In this document: one piece after another, positions 50,646 to 60,348 of the stretch
Position numbering within the stretch: position 1 is the first letter of the stretch
Layout: every line of letters starts with the position of its first letter
Source of the DNA: Metabacillus litoralis
GTDB lineage: Bacteria; Bacillota; Bacilli; Bacillales; Bacillaceae
Assembly: GCF_007994985.1 (NCBI RefSeq)
Contig: NZ_VOQF01000014.1
Coordinates: forward strand, 45,688 to 109,687
Length of the DNA: 64,000 nucleotides
Direction of reading: 5' to 3'
Notes under the pieces: generated by a model
Told to the model about the DNA's origin: nothing
Seen by the model: only the letters and a program-made list of their open reading frames with translations
Database searches by the model: none
Position numbers and translations under genes: made by a program

Positions 50646-50688
50646 ATACAAAAAAAACTACACTCTATACAAGTGCAGTCCCTAATTT

Positions 50689-51135
50689 CTATAATTTCGT
50701 CGTTTCTTTACGTTGATTAATGTTAAGCTTGAATTCCTTCATCAGTGCCTCACCTGTTAAACCCTGATCCATCAATGATTGCAGCAATTCTTCTGGATCG
50801 TGAATTGGTTTTGATGTTAATAGGCGACCATCTAGTAAGACGGATATATGATCGTCAAGTGGGACGATTGTTTTAACCCGTGCAAGAATTTGAGCGGGTG
50901 TATTTGTTTTTTTAGAAATTGTGACATACACTTTTTCCTTTGTTTCAGCTTCTAGAAGCTTTTGAAAATACGAGTCAAATTTCTTTGGAACGAGTGCTTC
51001 AATTAACCAAGAATTTTCTCCATCTTCTCTATTCAAAACAAGACCATCCTCTAAAGGTATTTCTTTTGGACTAACTTCATCCTTGCTAACACCTTCTTGT
51101 CCCATCATTAAATTAACAAGCTTAAATGTTTTCAT
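50689..51135 (-). CDS. ywpF: YwpF-like protein
   Basis: This 148-residue soluble protein of the YwpF family begins MKTFKLVNLMM and has an acidic middle and the basic end NINQRKETTKL. In B. subtilis ywpF lies close to ywpH/ssbB and ywqA, as here. Function is unknown. It is on the minus strand, downstream of and in line with the XRE regulator gene. Confidence 0.88.
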   Translation of the reverse strand: MKTFKLVNLMMGQEGVSKDEVSPKEIPLEDGLVLNREDGENSWLIEALVPKKFDSYFQKLLEAETKEKVYVTISKKTNTPAQILARVKTIVPLDDHISVLLDGRLLTSKPIHDPEELLQSLMDQGLTGEALMKEFKLNINQRKETTKL

Positions 51136-51192
51136 AGCATCACCCTCATTCGCTCATTTTCTTTAGTATAACATATGAAAATGAACAACAAA

Positions 51193-51603
51193 TTACTCTG
51201 AAATTTTTATCGATTTTTCAATAATTGTCGTTAGCATATCTTCAATAATTTTGCGATCCTTCGTTTTAACTAGTAATAACTGATTCAAAATCGCAACCAT
51301 TTTAGGCTGTTTTTTTAAATAATCGATAATATGAGACAATTGTTGCTCTGTATGATAGTTTCCATATACCTCATATAGCAACTCATTTGGTGGTTGATCT
51401 CGACCAATTAAATGATCTATGCTCACATGTAAGGCATTACTTAACGAAAGCAAGTAGGTTAAGTCAGGCACTTGTTCACCTGTTTCAAGACGGGTGATAA
51501 CTGGTCGTGACACATTGATTATTTCAGCAAGTTGCTGCTGTGACCAGCCATTTTTTTCTCGATAGTATTTAAGGTTCATTTGAAATTTTTCTACCTCTCT
51601 CAT
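51193..51603 (-). CDS. XRE-family transcriptional regulator
   Basis: This 136-residue protein has an N-terminal HTH_3 domain (about residues 12-66: NLKYYREKNGWSQQQLAEII, VSRPVITRLETGEQVPDLTY) of the P22 cI/Cro kind and a C-terminal helical part of unknown role, perhaps for dimer formation. The start may be Met1 or Met9; both ribosome sites are weak. It lies upstream of ywpF and divergent from the 51.9-kb gene; it could control either. No operator was found. Confidence 0.85.
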   Translation of the reverse strand: MREVEKFQMNLKYYREKNGWSQQQLAEIINVSRPVITRLETGEQVPDLTYLLSLSNALHVSIDHLIGRDQPPNELLYEVYGNYHTEQQLSHIIDYLKKQPKMVAILNQLLLVKTKDRKIIEDMLTTIIEKSIKISE

Positions 51604-51886
51604 CGAATCAACAAATCCCCTCTTCGTGCTTCTTTTATCGTAATGTAGTGTTATATTTGCTAATGTGCAAATTCAGATCATTCTAACAATTGTTCGAATA
51701 TTGTACCGTAATAGATAATTCGACCTATATCGAGAAAAAGTGAAATAATTGACGTATGAGTGAGATAAACGACTAATTTACCATTATATTGTCAAATTTA
51801 GCCGAATTTTAGATTAACTAAATTTTTAGCTAAAATATGTTATGGAATATAATTACAGTATAAAATTGGAAAAGAGGTCATATGAA

Positions 51887-52297
51887 ATGATTCCTTTTAA
51901 ACTCAAATCAATTAAATCTGATCAGCATACTTTATCAAAAAGAAGAAACAAAAAAGAAGTGATTTTACGATTAGCAGAGAGAACATTAGCAGATACATTA
52001 TACTACAATTATAGAATTCTCTTGAATGCTACAGTTGAAATTCAATATGAAACTTTTGATAAAAACAATATCTTGCGTATAACCTTTCAATTAAAACAAA
52101 AAAACCTATCCATTACATATTTCGAATGGGATCATCTACAACATCACTTCAAACAAGTACCTCTTGATGATGAAACCTTTTCATCTTACCCGATTCAAAG
52201 CATTCTACATAATCTAAACTTCACTGGAGAAAAGCACTTTTCATATGTAATAAACTCACAGCAGCACCTTCCAGATTTCTCAGAAAAGAAACGCTGA
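51887..52297 (+). CDS. hypothetical protein upstream of ssbB
   Basis: The 136-residue protein starts MIPFKLKSIKSDQ, with AAGAGG 9 bases upstream of the ATG. It is rich in beta-forming residues and basic at the start. I do not recognise the family; ywpG occupies a similar place in B. subtilis, but I cannot support that by sequence. It is divergent from the XRE gene and followed by ssbB 173 bp on. Confidence 0.6.
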   Translation: MIPFKLKSIKSDQHTLSKRRNKKEVILRLAERTLADTLYYNYRILLNATVEIQYETFDKNNILRITFQLKQKNLSITYFEWDHLQHHFKQVPLDDETFSSYPIQSILHNLNFTGEKHFSYVINSQQHLPDFSEKKR

Positions 52298-52470
52298 AAA
52301 TAACAGAATTCTGTCGCAAAATAGAATTTGCTAGTAGTAAAAAACGAAATCTTAAGGTAATAATATCATTTCAAAGCAAAATCAGCCCGGATAATTATTT
52401 TTTACTCATTTTTCCAATTTCGCAACATCTATTACAATACGAATGTACACGAAAAGAAAGGAGGAATGCA

Positions 52471-52815
52471 GTGATCAATCAAATTATTTTGGTAGGAAGG
52501 CTTACAAAAGACCCTGAAATTCGCTATACAGCAGATGGTGCACCTGTTGCCAATATTACACTTGCTGTCAGTCGTAATTTTAAAAATTCAGCAGGAGAAA
52601 TTGAAACTGATTTTGTGAACTGTACAGTTTGGAGACGAACAGCAGAAAACACAGCAAATTATTGCCGAAAAGGATCAGTTGTTGGTGTTTCTGGAAGGCT
52701 CCAAACAAGAAGCTATGATAATGCGGAAGGAACCAGAGTGTACGTAACAGAAGTAGTGGCTGACTCTGTTCGCTTCATGAGCAGCAAGCCTCGAGAATTA
52801 GTTGAACAAGAATAA
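52471..52815 (+). CDS. ssbB: single-stranded DNA-binding protein SsbB type
   Basis: This 114-residue OB-fold protein (INQIILVGRLTKDPEIRYTA, the FVNCTVWRRTAENTANY aromatic region) lacks the acidic DDDIPF tail of housekeeping SSB. The short form matches B. subtilis SsbB (YwpH), which protects incoming single strands during transformation. It starts with GTG after GAAAGGAGG. I looked for a ComK box upstream and did not find a convincing one, so competence control is unproven here. Confidence 0.93.
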   Translation: MINQIILVGRLTKDPEIRYTADGAPVANITLAVSRNFKNSAGEIETDFVNCTVWRRTAENTANYCRKGSVVGVSGRLQTRSYDNAEGTRVYVTEVVADSVRFMSSKPRELVEQE

Positions 52816-53007
52816 TTTGTAGTATCCTCACAAGTGTCTGTAGCATAAAGAATCAATAGTTTCCCCTAAACTCCTCTTTGCATGTGGCTGGTTATTTATT
52901 AAAATAATCAGCCGATTTTTTATTGCAGGATTAAACAATTTTTACAAAAAACTTACAATTTTAACCTAGAAAAAATGATATGATAACACTAATAGGAGGT
53001 GAAACAA

Positions 53008-53340
53008 TTGGAAGAGTTATTAAACAAATTTATGAAATCAATTGATAGTAAATTTATGACTATTGAAGAAAAGATTGAATCTCTATCCAATGATATTTCA
53101 GAATTGAAGAAAAATATTTCGAATCTTGAAAACAACCAACAACATCTTGCTACAACAAATGAAAACCAATCCTCTGAATTCCGCAACCATTTCATCAAAT
53201 TAGAAAATACACTAGAACAACAAAGAGAGTCCTTTCATAAAAATATAAACAAGTTAAGTATAGACATAGACTACCTAAGCAGCAAAACAGGTATCCACGA
53301 CACAAAGCTAAATAATATCGAAAAAAGACTAGAAGTATAA
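53008..53340 (+). CDS. small coiled-coil protein
   Basis: This 110-residue, almost wholly helical protein has heptad-like spacing (EEKIESLSNDISELKKNISN and on to LSIDIDYLSSKTGIHDTKLN). It has no membrane segment. TTG at 53008 follows AGGAGGTGAAACAA. The same leader layout (GGAGGTGAAA plus a non-ATG start giving ME-E) is seen at 62152, whose product is also coiled coil, so the two probably belong to one family. Function is unknown. Confidence 0.75.
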   Translation: MEELLNKFMKSIDSKFMTIEEKIESLSNDISELKKNISNLENNQQHLATTNENQSSEFRNHFIKLENTLEQQRESFHKNINKLSIDIDYLSSKTGIHDTKLNNIEKRLEV

Positions 53341-53344
53341 GCCG

Positions 53345-53385
53345 CACATTCCACAATAAAAAAACGACAGTCAAATGACTGCCGC
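53345..53385 (-). terminator. terminator at the end of the ywqB-ywqA unit
   Basis: GCAGTCA / TGACTGTC stem; on the minus strand it is followed by GTTTTTTTATT. It lies just after the small minus-strand ORF. Confidence 0.75.
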
Positions 53386-53392
53386 GCTGCTT

Positions 53393-53485
53393 TTACTTCT
53401 GAACCTTTTTTTCAATTAATTTAACAAGCTTCTCCCATTGTGGTGCTTTTTTTTCTTCCGGTTTCTTCGCTTTTTGCTTTGCCAC
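53393..53485 (-). CDS. 30-residue basic peptide downstream of ywqA
   Basis: A short ORF starts with GTG 10 bases after GAGGGG and reads AKQKAKKPEEKKAPQWEKLV onward, very Lys-rich with one Trp. It starts 27 bp after the ywqA stop and ends right before the operon terminator, which supports a translated gene. No function is known. Confidence 0.5.
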   Translation of the reverse strand: MAKQKAKKPEEKKAPQWEKLVKLIEKKVQK

Positions 53486-53512
53486 TATGAAATAACCCCT
53501 CTGTTGATATTT

Positions 53513-56278
53513 TTAACTCATCGATAATGAAAAGAGTTCTTCAAGCTCATCTGATGAAAGCTCTGTGATCCAGTTTTCACTTTGGATGATTTCATCGTTA
53601 AGTGATTGCTTTTTTTCGAGCATTTCGTCAATTTTTTCTTCGATTGTTCCTGTTGTGATTAGTTTGTGAACATGAACAAATCGTTCTTGACCGATTCGGT
53701 AGGCCCGGTCTGTTGCTTGATTTTCAACGGCAGGATTCCACCAGCGATCATAGTGAATCACATGATTGGCAGCTGTTAAGTTAAGGCCAGTTCCTCCAGC
53801 TTTTAGTGAAAGAATTAAGATTGGATATTCTTTGTTTTGGAAAGATTCGACCATACGATCTCGTTCGTTTTTCATCAAACTTCCGTTTAAGAATAATACC
53901 TTATCTCCTAGCTCTTTTTCTAGCAAGTTTTTCATCATATCACCCATACCAATGTATTGAGTGAAAATCAGACAGCTTTCCTGCTGCTCGCGGATCGATG
54001 TTGTGAGTTCGATCAGCTTTTCGATTTTATGTGAGCGAGTTAATAGCTGTTTTGGCTGCACTTCTTTTAAATAAAGGGCAGGATGATTACAAATTTGCTT
54101 GAGCTTTCCTAGCATTTTTAAAATCAGCGCTTTACGCTGCATTCCTGCTAATGAATTAACTTGATCAAATGTATCTTTAACAAGCTGCTCGTAAAGTGAA
54201 GCTTGTTCTATTGATAATGGAACATACTCTTTTTGCTCCTGTTTTTCAGGTAGATTTAAGGCAACCTGTTCATCACGCTTTGTTCTTCGAAGTAAAAATG
54301 GCTTAATATAACGCTGAAGCTGTTCAATTTGCTCAAGATCTCGATCCTTTTCAATTGGAAGCACATAGCGCTTATGAAAGCTATGTAAGCTGCCTAAATA
54401 TCCGTGATTTAAAAAGTCATAAATCGACCATAGCTCTGTTAAGCGGTTTTCCATCGGTGTTCCTGTTAATGCTATATGATGCTGACCACGAAGCTTTCGG
54501 ATTGCGCGAGACTGCTTTGTGTGGGCATTTTTTATATTTTGTGCTTCATCAAGACAAACCGTACTCCAGGTAATGTTCGACATTTCATCAAAATCAGCAT
54601 GTGATAAACCATATGACGTTAACACAACATCATAATCTGCGATCGAGGAATCAAACTTTTCAGCCTTCGCTCGATTTGCTCCATAATGAAGCTTTACGCT
54701 TAAATGTGGCGCAAACTTTTCAAATTCCTTCTGCCAGTTTCCAAGCACAGATGTTGGAGCAATAATTAGTGATGGTGTTTTAGGCTTTTCTTTTTCCTTC
54801 ACATAAGAAAAATAAGCGATCATCTGTATCGTTTTCCCTAATCCCATATCATCTGCTAAACAAGCACCAAACGATACACTTCGTAAAAATAACAGCCAAT
54901 CAACACCATTTTGCTGATAAGGACGTAGTGTTCCAAGAAAATCCTTTGGAATTTCATGTGATGGCAGCTCACTTGTATCAGATAGCTTACGGAGCATGCC
55001 TTTCATTTGTTGATTTAGCTCAATTTGAATATTAGCAAATGCTCGTGCATCTAGAACTTCGTTTTGATCTTCATCAATGTCTTTTGCGTTAAGCTCTTGA
55101 TGTAATATATCTGATAAATGCAAGCCTTCGCGATCGGCTTTTTTCAAAATCGCTTGAACCTGCTTAATGAAAGCTGGATCTAACTTAATCCACTGACCTC
55201 TAAAATTCACAAGGCGACGCTGCTGTGAAACAAGCTGAGTAAATTCTTCTTCACTCATTTCCACACCATTTGTCGCAAATCGCCAGTTAAAATCAATAAG
55301 AGAGTTCATCCCAACAAAAGACTGTCCTCGTGGTGAAGACGACACCTTTGCTTTTAGCATAAGCTGTGATTCTTTCACAACCTGCCACCAAGAAGGAAGC
55401 AGAATTTCAATGCCCATATTAATTAGGGTTTCACTAGCTTCTGTTAAAAATAACCACGCTTGATCTTCCGTAATATAGGTTGTGCCAGTTTGAAAGCTTA
55501 GCCATGGTACAACATTTGCAAACCGGTCTTGTTCACGTTCAATTTTATCAGTGAAGGGACGCCATTTCTTCGGAAGATTCTCTGTACCTTGAAAGTGGAA
55601 AATTTCATCTTCGTTTTCCTTACTTCGAAGTAGGATCTCAAGCTGCCAATCCTCACCATCTAATTCTGGTTCATTTAAACGTAATCCAACGGTAAATGGC
55701 GTATCATCTTTATGCCAGCCGATTTTCTCAAGAAAGTCTGTTTCATCAATAAAATGACCACGATAACTTGTTAACACAGGATACGCGTTTACGATATCAA
55801 GCCAAGCATCATGAAGGATTGTATCATTTTCAATCAGATCATTCATACTAGCTGAAAACCATTCTAGCGCAAAACCACTTAATTCACCTTTAGCATCTTT
55901 AAAGCGGGTAACACCTTGCTTCCAGCCTTCGAAATTAGGCAAATAGTCACCATTGCTAATCGTTTCATAGATGATGTGAGCATCATTAGCTAATTTTTCT
56001 GTATCCTCAGAAAAAGAGATAGTCGCAAGTGAATTGTAGGTTTCTTTTCCAAGCAGCTCAACCATCATCCAGGGTGTTAGCTGAACAGCGGGGATGCCGA
56101 TATAACTAATATCCTCTAGCTTTGTTCCGAAAAAAGATGATTCATGCCATGTGAAAAGGTAGCGTTTAAATTCATCAATTCCAAGCGGTGTATCATCATG
56201 TGTTGATGTACAGTAGACATAAAAATGATTGTTCTCGATTTTTTCAGCATGAACAATGATGTTGACTGTATTAATCAT
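53513..56278 (-). CDS. ywqA: SNF2-family helicase YwqA
   Basis: This 921-residue protein is a Swi2/Snf2 double-stranded DNA translocase of the bacterial RapA/HepA-like group. A long N-terminal region of unknown fold (about 1-440) precedes the helicase core: Walker A DDMGLGKTIQM, DEAQNIKN, SCLIFTQYIGMGDMM and the motif VI region TDRAYRIGQ. It overlaps the end of ywqB by 8 bp, so they are translated together. Its target DNA or protein is unknown. Confidence 0.95.
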   Translation of the reverse strand: MINTVNIIVHAEKIENNHFYVYCTSTHDDTPLGIDEFKRYLFTWHESSFFGTKLEDISYIGIPAVQLTPWMMVELLGKETYNSLATISFSEDTEKLANDAHIIYETISNGDYLPNFEGWKQGVTRFKDAKGELSGFALEWFSASMNDLIENDTILHDAWLDIVNAYPVLTSYRGHFIDETDFLEKIGWHKDDTPFTVGLRLNEPELDGEDWQLEILLRSKENEDEIFHFQGTENLPKKWRPFTDKIEREQDRFANVVPWLSFQTGTTYITEDQAWLFLTEASETLINMGIEILLPSWWQVVKESQLMLKAKVSSSPRGQSFVGMNSLIDFNWRFATNGVEMSEEEFTQLVSQQRRLVNFRGQWIKLDPAFIKQVQAILKKADREGLHLSDILHQELNAKDIDEDQNEVLDARAFANIQIELNQQMKGMLRKLSDTSELPSHEIPKDFLGTLRPYQQNGVDWLLFLRSVSFGACLADDMGLGKTIQMIAYFSYVKEKEKPKTPSLIIAPTSVLGNWQKEFEKFAPHLSVKLHYGANRAKAEKFDSSIADYDVVLTSYGLSHADFDEMSNITWSTVCLDEAQNIKNAHTKQSRAIRKLRGQHHIALTGTPMENRLTELWSIYDFLNHGYLGSLHSFHKRYVLPIEKDRDLEQIEQLQRYIKPFLLRRTKRDEQVALNLPEKQEQKEYVPLSIEQASLYEQLVKDTFDQVNSLAGMQRKALILKMLGKLKQICNHPALYLKEVQPKQLLTRSHKIEKLIELTTSIREQQESCLIFTQYIGMGDMMKNLLEKELGDKVLFLNGSLMKNERDRMVESFQNKEYPILILSLKAGGTGLNLTAANHVIHYDRWWNPAVENQATDRAYRIGQERFVHVHKLITTGTIEEKIDEMLEKKQSLNDEIIQSENWITELSSDELEELFSLSMS

Positions 56279-57902
56279 GAATCAGCTTCCCTTTCTTTAA
56301 CTCTTCTTTAAAAGCACGTAATCGCTTATGCTCTATTGCCAGCTGGTTAATATAATTTTCCCATACTTCCTCACGCTTGAGCTTTTTGTATTGTGCTTTA
56401 ATTCGTTTTAAATACCGAACAGCCATTTTATAATTTTCTCGCGTTTTCAGCGCAATTTGATCTTGAACAGATTTTACATAAAGCGGAACAAGAATACCTG
56501 GCTCACTTTTCTCAATTTCTTTTAAAAGGTAGGAATCCATTTCATCAATTGTAAAGCCAAGTAATGTTTGCAGTTCAACCCAGGTTTTATACTGCTGCTT
56601 ATCTAGTAATAAATCATGATATTCTGCATATGTTAAAGGCAGCATTTTACGACAGGCCTTTTCATATAGCTGATCTTCTTTTGTAGCCGATGCATATTGT
56701 TGAATTAGCTTCATCATATAACGCACCGTATAACGTTTTTCCTCAAAAGGAATCGAGCTATTTATGTATTCTGTTGCATTATTTAGCATATAAGAAACCC
56801 AACCTGAAAGTCGTTTCCAGTTTTTCTTTTTCATAATATCTTCAACCCATTTAAAGGTTAAAGGCAGGGCAGTAGCGGACACGCTTTCAAGAGAATGGAA
56901 AATATCTTCATCACGTGATTGAAGGAAATCCATATGCATTAACGCAATCTCAATTTCAACAGCATAAGATTCATTGGTCTTTTCCATTTGCTCTAATTCT
57001 TCCTCAAGCCACTCACGCTCAATGGAGATAAACTTATCGCGACGTAAAAGCTCGATCCATAATAATTGATATAAACTCGTTCGTTCATATTGATAATGCT
57101 TACTCGTGAATAGCAGCTCTCTAAAGCGTTCCACACTATCAACTAAAAGCGGATCAAGTGCAAACGGCAAAGCGTAGCGCTTCATTTCTGCAATGGCATT
57201 TTGAACATTATCAATCAGCTGATCAAGATATGGGAAGATAATATGCTGTAACATATAGTCAGTTGGCTTCGTCTCATTAATAAGCTGTAGAATTTTTAAA
57301 AATACCGTAACAGAAGCCTGCACAATAAAAAATTGCTTCATCTCAGGAGACTTTGGCGCCTTTTTTTTCAAATTAGAATAATAATGAAGAAATAAGCTTT
57401 GAAACAGCTGATTTTGTGATGGTACATTTTCAAGCCATTCATCATACTCACGATTGAAAAAAGCAATCCAGCTTGCAAGAGAGGAGTCTTCATAATCTTT
57501 GTCAGGCTTCAAAAATGTGCTAGCTTTCCGAACGTTTCTAAGCACATCATCTATTGACTTTTCTTCCTTCCAAAGGTCAACAAATGTACCGACTCTGTCT
57601 ACACTTGCATATACATAAAGGAAAGTAGCGATGCGATGTCGACATATCCCTTCATAAGGACATGTGCACGTGCTCATCACAATATCATCTAAATCAAGCT
57701 CAACCTGGACACTTGTAACATCCTGTACCTTTGCTGAAACAGTATGAGTCGTCGTGTTCACATTATAAATACTGCCTTGACGAAATAAAATAAGCCCCTT
57801 TTTTATTAAATTTCGATCCTCTTCATTATGAGGAGACAGCAGCTGTTTCAATTGTTCACCGGCACCAAGCACAAGTTCCTTACTAATTTCTCGACCAAGC
57901 AT
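56271..57902 (-). CDS. ywqB: SWIM zinc-finger protein YwqB
   Basis: This 543-residue helical protein has a SWIM zinc finger near the N-terminus (CTCPYEGICRH, CxC then CxH) at about residues 66-76; SWIM domains bind DNA or protein. AAAGGGG lies about 10 bases upstream of the ATG at 57902, giving a length near B. subtilis YwqB (about 538), while the longer frame has no site. SWIM and SNF2 genes are a standing pair in bacteria and the products probably act together. Confidence 0.92.
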   Translation of the reverse strand: MLGREISKELVLGAGEQLKQLLSPHNEEDRNLIKKGLILFRQGSIYNVNTTTHTVSAKVQDVTSVQVELDLDDIVMSTCTCPYEGICRHRIATFLYVYASVDRVGTFVDLWKEEKSIDDVLRNVRKASTFLKPDKDYEDSSLASWIAFFNREYDEWLENVPSQNQLFQSLFLHYYSNLKKKAPKSPEMKQFFIVQASVTVFLKILQLINETKPTDYMLQHIIFPYLDQLIDNVQNAIAEMKRYALPFALDPLLVDSVERFRELLFTSKHYQYERTSLYQLLWIELLRRDKFISIEREWLEEELEQMEKTNESYAVEIEIALMHMDFLQSRDEDIFHSLESVSATALPLTFKWVEDIMKKKNWKRLSGWVSYMLNNATEYINSSIPFEEKRYTVRYMMKLIQQYASATKEDQLYEKACRKMLPLTYAEYHDLLLDKQQYKTWVELQTLLGFTIDEMDSYLLKEIEKSEPGILVPLYVKSVQDQIALKTRENYKMAVRYLKRIKAQYKKLKREEVWENYINQLAIEHKRLRAFKEELKKGKLIHD

Positions 57903-58134
57903 ATGTAATGGACCCCTTTCATACATGCCAAACGTCTTGAAAAGTGTAAATAGCTCCAAGACAAAATATATGTAAAAAATATAATATAATTTAAAAATCC
58001 TAATTTCTTCATTATAACTCAAAAAGCCTTCATCAAAAAGGTTTCGTACAAGATTGAATCGGGGACATAAAAAGAAAGCTACTTTCGAACATTGTATTGT
58101 TGGAAAATGTACACAAGTACCAATTATTAACATC

Positions 58135-58163
58135 TTGCAAGCTTGTCAGAATACAAGTATAAT
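58135..58163 (+). promoter_or_regulatory. sigma-A promoter of a small gene
   Basis: TTGCAA at 58135 and TATAAT at 58158 are 17 bp apart, placing transcription start near 58170. Confidence 0.65.
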
Positions 58164-58211
58164 AGTCCCATATTGTCTGAAAATGTAAACCGGAAAGGAT
58201 ATTTGTGGAAT

Positions 58212-58355
58212 ATGAAAGAAAATCAGCTGAAACAAGAAGAGCTGCTACAAATTCTCTTAAGCGCGTATGATAAAGGCGAAAGAACGAATGACGTTACTAC
58301 GATAGAATTTGTTGAAGACCTTGTTACACAATTGAAGAAAATATATGCATCTTAA
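58212..58355 (+). CDS. small acidic helical protein
   Basis: The 47-residue product starts MKENQLKQEELLQILLSAYD and ends with TQLKKIYAS. The promoter at 58135-58163 fixes the transcript start near 58170, so only this ATG or the TTG at 58203 can be used. GGAAAGG lies 13 bases upstream of the ATG. It is divergent from ywqB and followed by a very strong terminator (58359-58386). Function is unknown. Confidence 0.65.
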   Translation: MKENQLKQEELLQILLSAYDKGERTNDVTTIEFVEDLVTQLKKIYAS

Positions 58356-58358
58356 AAA

Positions 58359-58386
58359 CTGAGCGCCTTTGGCGCTCAGTTTTTTT
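58359..58386 (+). terminator. rho-independent terminator
   Basis: CTGAGCGCC / GGCGCTCAG with TTT loop and a long T-run. Confidence 0.93.
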
Positions 58387-58591
58387 GATTGTTTTGGGGT
58401 CAGTCCCTCGGCGCTTTAACGGGAGAAAGAAACAATGATTTGATCATTGCTTTGATAAATTTTAGGGCTATTTTAGCAGTTTTTTAGCAGAGTTTAATCT
58501 CTTTGAATAAACAACAGCTATTAAACTTCTAATTCTTAATAAAAGGACTCCATTCATCAGCTTACTTGATCAAAAATTTAGGTCACATTAA

Positions 58592-58753
58592 AATTTATCG
58601 TCGATTTCGACGATTTATCAACTATTTTCAGGATTTATCAACGATTATTTGATTTTATCAGCGATTTTCAGAAATTATCATCGATTCTTCAAAATTCGAC
58701 AAAATAAAGATCCAGAGGTCTTTAATGCTTTATCAAGCTGAGGGACAGTCCCC
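58592..58753 (-). repeat. composite element, copy C (minus strand)
   Basis: Read on the minus strand: GGGGACTGTCCCTCAGC, spacer, TTTGTCGAATTTTGAAG, then about five AATCGNNGATAAAT units at 20-bp steps. This is the same order as at 48.57 kb. It fills most of the 575-bp gap 58356-58930; a related GGGGTCAGTCCCTCGGCGC lies at 58396. Confidence 0.87.
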
Positions 58754-58930
58754 TCTTTTAGAGAAATAAACCCAACCACTCGAAATATGTCTAGTATTGT
58801 CGAAAACATGTTTTTATTTTCAAAGTTAACATACAATTGCATTAATAGGTCTTTATGACTAATATCATTCAATATAATTACTAAAGTATTAATCTCAACT
58901 AATCACAACAATAGAAAAGGGAGAATTCAG

Positions 58931-60322
58931 ATGCCGTATGTATTTTTTTTACTAACATTTCTTGCACTAATAGCATTGTTAATAGGGTTGATTAAACCAA
59001 GTATTGTGATTCGCTGGGGTGATCGAGAGAAGAAATCGAGGAAAAAGGTACTGACTTGGTATGGTTTGTCCTCACTGATTTTATTTATTGGATTTATTAT
59101 CACAATTCCAGAGCTCACTCCTGAACAAAAAGCACAAAGAGCAGAGGAATTAATGGCTTCGGCTCAAGCTGAATTGGAGAACAAGAATTTCGATGAAGCT
59201 AAAGATTACCTAGAGGATGCATTAAGCTATGTTCCAGAATTAGAGGGTGCTTCTAGCTTGATGGCTGAAATTGAGAAGTTACAAGCAGATGAAAAAGAAA
59301 AACTGAAGGCAGAAAAAAAGGCAAAGAAGCAAGAGGAAATTCAACAACTATTAAAGACTGCAAATCAGCTTATAGAGGAAAAGAAGTACGATGACGCAAA
59401 AGAAAAATTGGAAGAAGCATTAGCACTTGATTCTAACTTAAAAGAAGCAACTGCCTTATTATCACAAGTTGAGGAAAACAAAGTATTAGAGAAAGAACAA
59501 GCATCTGCTGAAAAAGAGGCCAAATCCAAGGAAGAGGCTAAAAAGCTAACCGCAAAAGCGGAAAAGCTGATTTCAGAACATAAATATGATGAAGCTAAGA
59601 AACAACTTGAAAAAGCACAGAAAGTTTATGCAAAAGATGAGGATAGCCAAAAGCTTTTAAGTAGTATCGATGAATTGAAGTCAGATTATGAAAAAGAAAT
59701 AAAGGAACAAGCTCAAGCAAGTAAAAAGAAGAAAAATAAAGACAAGGCACTTGCTTTAGTGAAGAAAGCTGAAGAATATATTGATGAACATAATTATGCT
59801 AAGGCCCTTGCAAAGGTAGAAGAAGCATTAGATTTGTCACCAGGACTAGAAGAAGCAAAGTACTGGGCGCAGCAAATTGAAGTCATGGAAGTAGCATGGG
59901 AAAATGAACAGCGTAATCAGGAAAAAGCGCAGCAAGCGTCCAAAAATACCGACTATATACAAGTGGATGACCCAGTGTATACAGAATTAGGACTAACATT
60001 TACAAATCTTAAAGCGAAAAAAGAATCGTTTCTAGGCTATGAAACAACAGTGATTACCTTTCAAGTAACAAATCAAGGAGAGGACCCTTTTGAAATTACT
60101 AACGGTGCTTTTATGCTTAAAAAGAATAATGGAAATTCAATTTGGCCTGTAGATGGAACAATTAGTACAGATGGTGGAGATTTTATTTCGGTTGGGATCA
60201 TGCCAGGAGATACAGTTCAGGTAGAAGAAGTGTATGAACTTCCTGATGAAACTCTAGCGGGCTATGATTTACTGCTGCCACTAACAAATGGGGAATCGAT
60301 TTATCTTTATTATTTCTATTAA
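58931..60322 (+). CDS. membrane protein with TPR-like repeats and a beta-rich C-terminal domain
   Basis: The 463-residue protein has two N-terminal membrane helices (about residues 3-22 and 40-60) joined by a basic loop (RWGDREKKSRKKVL), then at least four TPR-like units (for example KNFDEAKDYLEDALSYVPEL, KKYDDAKEKLEEALALD, HKYDEAKKQLEKAQKVY, HNYAKALAKVEEALDLSP) separated by Lys/Glu/Ala-rich coiled coil, and a C-terminal Ig-like domain (about 345-463, like DUF4352). GGGAG precedes the ATG. The next gene starts 26 bp later and shares the N-terminal module. Function is unknown; a surface scaffold is plausible. Confidence 0.8.
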   Translation: MPYVFFLLTFLALIALLIGLIKPSIVIRWGDREKKSRKKVLTWYGLSSLILFIGFIITIPELTPEQKAQRAEELMASAQAELENKNFDEAKDYLEDALSYVPELEGASSLMAEIEKLQADEKEKLKAEKKAKKQEEIQQLLKTANQLIEEKKYDDAKEKLEEALALDSNLKEATALLSQVEENKVLEKEQASAEKEAKSKEEAKKLTAKAEKLISEHKYDEAKKQLEKAQKVYAKDEDSQKLLSSIDELKSDYEKEIKEQAQASKKKKNKDKALALVKKAEEYIDEHNYAKALAKVEEALDLSPGLEEAKYWAQQIEVMEVAWENEQRNQEKAQQASKNTDYIQVDDPVYTELGLTFTNLKAKKESFLGYETTVITFQVTNQGEDPFEITNGAFMLKKNNGNSIWPVDGTISTDGGDFISVGIMPGDTVQVEEVYELPDETLAGYDLLLPLTNGESIYLYYFY

Positions 60323-60348
60323 AATACTAAACCATCAAGGAGGACATC

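Noticed and set aside
52298..52470. ComK box upstream of ssbB
   Set aside because: AAAA/TTTT runs are present but not in the two-dyad AAAAN5TTTT spacing.
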